Assembly (NCBI GenBank): GCA_034008185.1
Contig: CM067083.1
Coordinates: 119,248,837 to 119,312,836 of the forward strand
Source of the DNA: Gorsachius magnificus
Lineage: Eukaryota; Chordata; Aves; Pelecaniformes; Ardeidae
Direction of reading: 5' to 3'
Length of the DNA: 64,000 bases
Positions within the stretch are counted from its first letter, which is position 1, and each line of letters begins with the position of its first letter. A program made the translations under genes and the position numbers. This document shows, one piece after another, positions 55,923 through 64,000 of the stretch. The notes under the pieces were generated by a model, which made no database searches, had not been told where the DNA came from, and was given only the letters and a program-made list of their open reading frames with translations.

Positions 55923-58900
55923 TGGACTCTCCACTTCTCCAAAACTGACATAACCAGCTTGTTCTGCCAACCACATCCCAGTGCCAAAGTAGAAGGCAAG
56001 CCTCCCGAGGCGCGTAGCCGCCTAACACCCAACTTCATTGATTTTAAACACAGGAAGTCTTGAGCCACTCAAACTCTTTCTGAAGTTGGCTGTCAAGGAA
56101 AAGAGTGGAAAATATATTGAAATTCTAGCACACCTGTGTCTTCAATAGAAATAGCCAAGTGTCAGACACTTGTCCAGCAAAGAGCACAATTTCACATTCT
56201 TGGGACTTTGTTTAGGATATTATAAGGCAGTCAGAATCCAGTGACCTTTCTGTAGTAGTCAGAAACAGACGCAAACCAGATATAAAATAAACGCCATAAA
56301 AAACACATTTAATAGCTTATAAACTGGAAAAAAAAAAAGAATCATTTGTGGGATAACTGAAATCCCTGCATATAAAACTCTCAAGCTATTCAGGAAGCCT
56401 TCCTAAAACCTGCAGCAGACCTGGAGGGACAGAGTCCAATATCAAACAGCAAGAGGAGCTCGAGTTGTGTGCCATGCTCTATAAAGGTCTCTCCAGGCAG
56501 GTTTTAGGTCAATTCAGACAAAAAGTCCTTTATTGGAACGTGAACCCAGGAAAGTTACGTGGCCTCCAGAAGCATCTTGCCAGAAGAACCGCAGTTTATG
56601 CTAGAAACCGAGATGTTACTTTTCCAATTTATCATAACAGACAGTTGCTAGATGCCTGAAACAAACTTTAATAGTACTGTTATTTCCACTTGTACATCTA
56701 TCGCAAAAAATCAAAGTTTAGTCTCCTATAAAACTAAGCTAACAACTTTTGTCATTATGTATGAATACGTACAGAGTTACAAAGGTATTTAGTTTTATAG
56801 CAGACAGAAAGCTTATACTAGAGACAAAAGACAACAGAAGACACAATCTTATTCTTTTAACTATCACATTTTTCTTCACAACTACCTCAAATTCAGGTGT
56901 TGGACTGAAGGAGAAAGCTCCTTCCAATTGCTTTCCCCTAGAAGCATTCCAACAATTTTTAAGATAGAAGAATTCTAGCTGTTTTAATAGTAATACCATA
57001 GTATACATTTGGCTACCAAAGACACATCTTAACACTGAAGAAGTAGTTTAGATGTTTAAATGTGGAACAATAAAAACACCTCCATAAGTGTTAAACATAA
57101 CTAGTGGTTATAAGAATGGGTGTTTTTTTTTTTTCCAATTCAGCACCACATAATTCCCCGTTATTCTGACCTGAGTCACTGATGACAACCCATATGCTCA
57201 AACAGAGACCTGGTGGGCTCCCCATTGCCCTTAAAATTCTAGTCCCAGATTCCAAAACTGCAAGACACGTACAAGGTGAGCACCGGGGTTTGGCAACCAA
57301 AGATAAATCCCTCCTGGCCAAGAGCCTCACTGCTCTGCAGTCAGGCTCCTTCTTCTGCGCTCTGCATCTGCTCCCGTGATTCGCTCTCCTGTTTACACAA
57401 TGATCCACAATGACCATAATAGCCAGTTTCCTGAATATCAAAGTATTCTTTTGGGGTACAGACGTGGATTTTGTCTTCCTCACACTGAGTAGGGAAGCGC
57501 CTCACATTTCCCACTATTGGGGAAACCACTCTGACCACTGGTCTTGTGCAAAAAAGTACTTACCTTCCTTCCACACCCCAACAGCCACCCTGCAGAAGAA
57601 GCGGCCTAGGGACTGAGCCCTGAACACGTGGAAACATAAGAGTATTTCCTTCTTTCCTTCTCATGGTGCCCAAGACCAATCAATAGATAGGCACTCATGG
57701 TGCCCATCACTGACGGGAAGTGGGAAGCCCACGAAGTTGTATTTCCACCTTAACCCAAGGATGCTGTGATCCCATCCTCTCTTCTGCCTGCATTCACATA
57801 GTCCCTTCCCCCTGGTCTGCACTTCACTTAAATTAGTACTCATTTATACTACTGGTGAATCAGCTAACGGGAAAACAGCCCAGGAGAAAACTAGTATCAA
57901 GTTTATCTCCCTAAGATGGCTCACTGCAGGGTCAGAAGAGCAGGACTGCACCAAACGCAACTTAGATCAACATCTACATCACTGTTACAGTGCATATCAG
58001 GAGTATGCTTATCAGTGAAGCTCCAAACCATCCTCTTTTATCATGCTTCAGTTCACAATGTGGAGCAGTTTCACCGAAACTGCATCAAAGATATGCAGCC
58101 CAGGAACACCCTTAATGCATGCTAATCTTTAAGAGGCATTAAGTCCATGGGATGAGACTAAAATGAGGACGATACAAAAACATCCAAAACATGCAATATG
58201 AATGGCAGGTCCCTTAGACCAGCAGTTTCCCCCCACAGATCATCTTGCCTGCTCACCACTTGCTGCTTTGTACACAGCTGAAATCTGCCATGAAACCACA
58301 TCCTAACATAACTCATAAACAATATGAGGCCACTGGATTCCTGTCAACTCTGATGGTAGGGATGCAAAGTTCCAAGCTATTAAGAAACTGAATGGGGAAG
58401 GAGTATATTTAACATAGGGAGACCATGCAGTCTACACCTATTTTACAGTACAGTCCACCACAGTCGTCAATAGGTTTAAGTCACACTATACAGAATAGCA
58501 CATGCTTAATCAGCCGCACCATGTGGAGTCATCACTCTCATGCTCCACGTGGAAGACTTGCAAAACAGTTGCATCACGAGGACTACTGAAAGCATCACAA
58601 GTATGATGTTCTACTTTCACAGTAGCTCAAAAGAAGGTCGGGTACCTCCTGAACGGCCTTGGAAATAGCAGTGACACATAGGAGAGCCATTTCTACCTGT
58701 GCCTACTCCCAGGCGAGCCATACCTGTCGTGCCAGCTCCAGTCCTGGTAAACAGCTCTCTTCCGAAGCTGTCATATTGCTTCCTGCTCCTCAGGCTTTGA
58801 TCCCCTATATGAGAGCCAAGCAAACTTCTGCTGCCACAAGGAAGGGATGGGGCCAAGGAGGCACTCTGCAGTTTGAGATAATGCCAACCTCATACATTCA

Positions 58901-60134
58901 AATATTGACTTAAGGTCTTGTTTTAAGCAAAGTGCCCTGAGCCATCAGGATTCTTTCGTTAGTTTATTATAAAACAACAGAATGCCAACAGAACTGAAAG
59001 ATTGTCATGCCATTCTATCTACATTTTCTTTTAAGCATATACAATTAACTTCCAATTTGCTCTGAGTATTCCAGTAGCAGGTTATTTCAAAGACACAGAA
59101 CCTAAATATGTAGAACATATTAGCTTGGATGCTGGGCAAACAAACATTGCTTTCAAAGCAATAAAGACACCTTCACTAAAAACAAATACACACTGTTGGA
59201 CCCAAGTTGTTTCTACATAAAACCAGCTCAGCTGTGTCCACCCAAACTCTGGGAGTACCAGGAACACCCTACTGCCACCCAGCAGGGTGCTTGGATCCCA
59301 ACAGGATTTGCTCCATTTGAAGCAATAGCCTTCATACTCACTCCAACACACCCCACATCTCAGAAGGCTCATTAGGTTCAACGCAGAATTAGATGAGCCA
59401 TGGCAAGCAGCCACCGTGCTGACAAGTCAGGCCAAATTCCCCAAGACTTCTTTCTACTTCCCCAGCATAAGAGCTGATCAGACAGAGCACCATCCCTGCC
59501 CGAGCTGTGTGAACCCAGCGCTGTACCGGGGCAGCTCAGTCTTCCAGCCCCAGCCCCCCTTCCCCTAGCAGATTAAAAAAAAAAATTCTTTTTTAGAAGG
59601 GAATTTAAAAATCAAAGTCTTTCCAATCAAAGACCACAGCAATGGTTATCAAGAAAATGTATCATTCTTCTGGAATACAGTATATATTTTCTATCAAAAG
59701 TTACCACCAAAAACATGCTGGATATACGAGGTGGTTTACAAGATCAGTTAGAAACTTAATGAGTACCCTAGATGCTTACAGTAAGGGTATTTTATACTGT
59801 TATAAAGCTACCTTTTAGGAAAAAAGAATGAAGTCAGAATAAACACACACCGGGGGCAGGGAACACCACACACAGAGCAACAAAACAACTTTCAAACATA
59901 CTGTTTAGGTCTCACAATATCCAATATCACAGTTGGGCCACTGCTTGCCCAAACTTCAGCATCAGCAGCCCAGCTACTGTCAGCTTCCCATTTTGATTAA
60001 ATACTACGAGCTTCAAGGCAAAAAAAATTACCATTGGAAGAGGGGAAGGAACAAGTTGGAATAAAAGGTAGTTCTGTTATCTTCCTAAAGTATGGGGTTC
60101 CACTGCATTTTATACATTATCATAATGGAGACTT

Positions 60135-60262
60135 TACTGCATCCTTTCAGTATATAAAGGGAACTTACAAGAAAGATGAAGCGTGACTTTTTACCAAGGT
60201 CTGTAGTGACAGGACAAGGGGCAGTGGTTTTAAACTGAAAGAGGGTAAATTTAGGCTCAACA
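60135..60262 (+). mobile_element. CR1 LINE internal fragment
   Basis: CCTTTCAGTATATAAAGGGA, GACTTTTTACCAAGGTCTGT and AGTGACAGGACAAGGGGCAG followed by TTTTAAACTGAAAGAGGGTA match the CR1 coding region for [11 protein letters not shown] and [13 protein letters not shown]. The sequence after 60262 is unrelated, so the fragment lacks the CR1 3' end. Confidence 0.88.
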
Positions 60263-62979
60263 CTTCTCCCAAAAACACCTTCCTGCTGCTATGCCACTGA
60301 GAGTTCATGATTGGAATGTCAGACAGGACGATCCCCAGCCAGCTCCTGTTGCTGTCAAAGCCAGTGATAAGGCGATTTGAGCAAAGTTTTGCTTTTATTC
60401 TTTTCTTTCTTTCCGCTCTGTGGTATCTGCTACTTTTCCTTCCTCCTTTTAGAATTTGATCTATGCTGCATCACCCTGTTCTAGCACAAACATTTTCTCC
60501 TTAGAGCAACAATCCTTCTACAGCAATAGCTTGCTTAAAAAAAGGAAAATAAAAACAAAAATAGCAGTCCAACCATGACACAATCAAAAGCCAGGAGCCT
60601 TGGTTCTGTCAGCACAGAACTGGTCCATCTGGAAGTCGCCCTGGATCCTCCTGGCATTTTTAGATTGGGCAACTCAATGGTGCATTCTCCAAGAAATTAC
60701 TCACCACACATTTTTAATAAAAGATTATGTCTAAATTTACAGCCCGGTAAGAATGGCTGAAGTAGTTAGGAAAAGAAACAACTGAAAAGTGTAAAAAAAA
60801 AAAAATAAATATATATTTTTCCTTCCAAACTATTTCAAGTAATGAGAAACTCATTGCATTCTAACAGTAAACAACTCAAACACCAGCTTCTCAAGCTGGC
60901 TCCCATACAATTAGCAAGATATTTTGTGAAGGAAATTAAACAGTATAGCAGAAACCCTGCCCAGCAGCCTGCCCTGAAGCATTAAAGATGCAAACCACGC
61001 ATGCCTCATTTTCCGACTCCAGGCTCCCATAATTTTCTAGAGTGCATTCCAGTGCTTACCACAGTGTATGACAGAACACACTTGGAAAATTAGGAAGTTT
61101 GTCAATTTTCACTTCCCTAAAGCAAATCATTTCCACACATACCCTCATAATTCACAACTGTATCCTGTAGATAAGTCATCACTACCAGCCAGCTGCAAAA
61201 AAAAGAAAGCATTTTAGTGACATAGTCCTCACTGCAGGTACATTAAGCCAACTCTATAAGAAGCATCTAACCACGCCTTCTCCAATATTATCAGAAATAC
61301 TTGTCTTAAACTCAGTCACAAACAATAAACACTGAAATTGTGGATTTACTTTTACCCCCTGCTTCTGTGAGCAGGAATTGCCAGACTTCTCCCTTCGTTG
61401 CAAAAGACGACATGAAATAGGAAGTATTAGAGCAAACCCTCTACCACCTACACATATTTGATACTACCTTGTATGGACAGAAGAGGTCAAAATGTTTCAC
61501 CCGGGAAGTCACATTAAGCAGAAAGTGATGTTTTGTGCTACTTGCCATTTCCTTCAGTCTCACTACAGCTCACTGCAAGAAACCAGCCTGGAAATGAGAG
61601 GTGACACCTGCAGGAAAGGTAGCAAATGTCTTCATAAGCAAAGGTGAAAAACTGCTATTAATTTAATATACAGAGAAAACCAGGGATCTTAGAGGGCACA
61701 GGGGAACGTACCTTAAAGAAAATGTGGTGTGCTTTTTTAAGTCATGACTCAGACACTGTTCCATATATAGATTTACACCTCTTCCTCCGTTCCTTCCCTT
61801 AAGTTAATTTTATAACATCCATTTGGCAAAACATTCAAGGTGAGTCACAAAACAACAAATTACAAAAGCTGCTGAAACAAAAGTATGCCATAAAGCTCTG
61901 AAGAACAAAAAGATCACACCTCATTTAGATTTAGATCAAATCCAAAGCACCAAATAAGCAGTAAAATTACCACAGGGTCAACATCATATTTATAGGTTTT
62001 TCCCTTAAAACCTCCACTAGATAATTAGCTCACAAAAGTTCGTCTGAAGCTGAAGACTCTGTTGCTTATCCTCATTAGAATTCTTTTTACAAAGTCATTC
62101 CCCTCAAAAAAAAAAAGTTTAAAAAAAGAATTGTATTTGAATTTTATAGGCGTTTCCTTCCTTCAATATCAAGACCCCATGTTACTACAAAAGCTTCAAC
62201 TCCTCCTACAGATTTTTTTCAGGACTCTTCTAGCCAAAAAGGACAACATGATCATAGTTCCAGGTTATGAATTCATGAGTTACAAAACCAAGAAAGTCTC
62301 TGAAAGTCTTTTGGGTTTAAATCAAAAGAAAAGTCCTTTCACGTTCTACAAAAAAAAAAATTAAAAAATGCTTTGATAGGTGGCCTATCTTGGCACACAT
62401 CTAATTCAAAATGACAATTAGTATTTCTGCAAATATGGCAAGAATCTGGCTTTGAAATAAATTTATAGAAACTTAGAAGTATCATTTGGAGCATGCACAA
62501 AGTGTTCTCTTCATCTTTAAAAACAGGCATGATGCAATAGTCTGAATGGTCCCAGATTGGGATCTTGCAAAAACCACAAAATATGCTTAGCATTAAAACA
62601 GGGACAAGTGTTCCTGTCTGACTGACTGTGCTGTTAGGATGGTCCATACTAATTATAATTAATAAAGGTAATTTACTGTTTAGTATGGACATTTTAGTCA
62701 ATACAAATAAAAAACCTGAACTGTGGATGGAAAAGCACAGAGAGAAATCCTTATGCAATGGATTTCTGCAAAAGCCAGTCCAAACCGCAAATACTCAAGG
62801 GCACCCTACAATCTCAATCAAGTAGTTTTAAAGGAGATAAAATTGCTTCATTAGCTCAGTTACGTTCTAAAAGTTAGGAGATCAAGTCCTTTAAATGTCC
62901 ATTTGTAACTTGAATTTAGAAGGATTTAAGCGTCCCTTATTAAGACCATGTTCTAAACCTGCACGGCTTGCAGTACTTC

Positions 62980-63270
62980 AATCACAGAAAAACAAAGTTT
63001 GAAAGGACCTCAGAGGTCGCTTACTCCAACCTGGTCAGAGCAAGGCTAACTTCAAAGTCAAGTTGAGTCACTCAAGGCATTGCCCTGATAAATTCTGAAA
63101 GTCTTCAAGGATAAAACAGCCATCCTGGGCACCCTTTCTGGTATTCAATTCTCACAGTAATTTTTCCCCATTGTATTCAGTAGGAATTACCACTGTCCTA
63201 ACCTGCCGCCACTGATTTACAGTCTTCCACTGATTCTCCAAGGAGCGTATGGCTTTCTGTTCTCCAGGCT
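62980..63270 (-). mobile_element. CR1 LINE 3' fragment, older subfamily
   Basis: AATCACAGAAAAACAAAGTT followed by TGAAAGGACCTCAGAGGTCG and CTCCAACCTGGTCAGAGCAA is the minus-strand 3' end of a CR1 subfamily. The following stretch (GGCACCCTTTCTGG, AGTAATTTTTCCCCATTGTA) keeps the element order. The right boundary is uncertain. Its 3' end type is like that of the 54-55 kb copy rather than the 14.4 kb copy. Confidence 0.8.
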
Positions 63271-63768
63271 AGACCAACTTCTCATGCACTACACACACTA
63301 GTCTCCTACCCACGCTCGACTCTCCGGTTTGTTGGCATCCCCCTTGCATTTGAGGGGGAAAAAGAAGCAAAAATGAACACGGTATTTTAGAGACAGCCTC
63401 ATGAGTCCCAGGTAGCAGGGAACAACCACTCCCCATGAGCTGCTAACTACTGTCCTGCTTGTGCCACCTGACAGACAGCGAGGTTGTTCCCCCCCTAGAT
63501 GCTGGATTATGCATTTGTCTTTTTGACAGCAGGAGGTTCCTGTTTGCCCGCTCCTCCAGGGCTACTGCAGCACGTCACACATCCCCACCTCATTCACTGT
63601 GGGTTTTTTCAGGTACCTGAACATAATGGTGAGCATTTGAAGAAGCCAGGCTCACGTGAGCATCCCTATTGGCCTGTCCTCCTGCTTCACTCCCAGTAGT
63701 TCTTCCCCTGTACGCCCATTTGGTTGAAACATGCCAAAAGAGTATTGTCTCAAAAGTAATAGCTTTCC

Positions 63769-63793
63769 TTTTTTTTTTTTTTTTTTTTTTTTT
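63769..63793. repeat. T homopolymer (25 bases)
   Basis: Twenty-five T in a row near the right edge. No retrocopy body was recognised on either side. Confidence 0.93.
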
Positions 63794-64000
63794 GCAGAGT
63801 CAGCACTGAAGCACCCAAATCACAGTCCTCCCTGAGGAAAAGACTTGGGACTGCCCCAACCCTCCTGCTCTTTTAACCTGATGGTTGGCTGATCACCAAA
63901 TATGCAGCTTGGAAGCAGCTACAGCATGTGCTGTGTCTTGCACAGCTAATTGATAGTAACACAGAACGATCGGTATTTAAAGAATTTGGGGAGGGAGCAG

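Larger units (their letters stand above)
50841..64000 (-). other. CD2AP: CD2AP intron 1 (partial)
   Basis: Upstream of exon 2 the sequence runs 13.2 kb to the right edge with no ATGG|GT donor in a GC-rich setting, so exon 1 is taken to lie outside. The stretch holds a long degraded CR1 (54350-55480), a CR1 piece at 60135-60262, another at 62980-63270, small duplications at 52087-52127 and 55888-55922, and long A/T tracts. Confidence 0.8.

Noticed and set aside
62339..62758. 139-codon minus-strand open frame
   Set aside because: No recognisable domain, no splice or promoter context, and it lies in intron 1.
50841..64000. CD2AP exon 1 within the window
   Set aside because: No minus-strand ATGG followed by a good GT donor in a CpG-rich context was found; sites such as 58250, 60700 and 61057 have donor-like sequence but no ATGG.
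1..64000. tRNA, rRNA, CRISPR, operon or viral systems
   Set aside because: No cloverleaf-like box pairs, regular spacer arrays or gene clusters were seen; the content is one animal gene with introns and CR1 repeats.

Overview
This is a stretch of bird (or other sauropsid, most likely avian) nuclear genome. It is AT-rich, intron-dominated DNA with no bacterial-style gene packing. It carries at least ten pieces of CR1 non-LTR retrotransposon, the dominant avian LINE, including one nearly 1 kb copy with an uninterrupted reverse-transcriptase reading frame. The species cannot be fixed from the sequence alone.

The window lies inside one protein-coding gene on the minus strand: CD2AP (CD2-associated protein, CMS), a cytoplasmic adaptor with three N-terminal SH3 domains. 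Twelve consecutive coding exons (exons 2 to 13, numbered on the human gene structure) run from 50840 down to 2056. All have AG acceptors and GT donors, and the phases chain without a break: 1431 coding bases which, with the ATGG expected from exon 1, give codons 1 to 478 plus one base. Order from right to left: SH3-1 in exon 2 (50680-50840), linker exon 3 (32151-32304), SH3-2 in exons 4 and 5 (28487-28587, 23899-24019), linker exons 6 and 7 (21243-21427, 17521-17629), SH3-3 in exons 8 and 9 (12626-12717, 10222-10326), and the proline-rich region in exons 10 to 13 (7739-7775, 7301-7363, 4400-4559, 2056-2198). The first exon (5'UTR, ATG and CpG-island promoter) lies beyond the right edge. The 3' exons (capping-protein-binding segment, C-terminal coiled coil, 3'UTR) lie beyond the left edge.

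The rest is intron. Intron 2 (about 18.4 kb) and the visible part of intron 1 (about 13.2 kb) dominate. They hold CR1 fragments in both orientations, homopolymer tracts, small tandem duplications and a few local CpG clusters. No second gene, structural RNA gene, CRISPR array or operon is supported.

I did not find an undescribed biological system. The observations most worth checking concern CD2AP itself: the third SH3 domain departs from the SH3 consensus at several normally conserved points, including a Val at the usual pocket aromatic; the exon 12 donor is non-consensus but is fixed by frame; and the exon 12 polyproline run known from human is missing. A well-preserved CR1 copy lies in intron 7, and an apparently ancient CR1-like element in intron 2 underlies a misleading 206-codon open frame.
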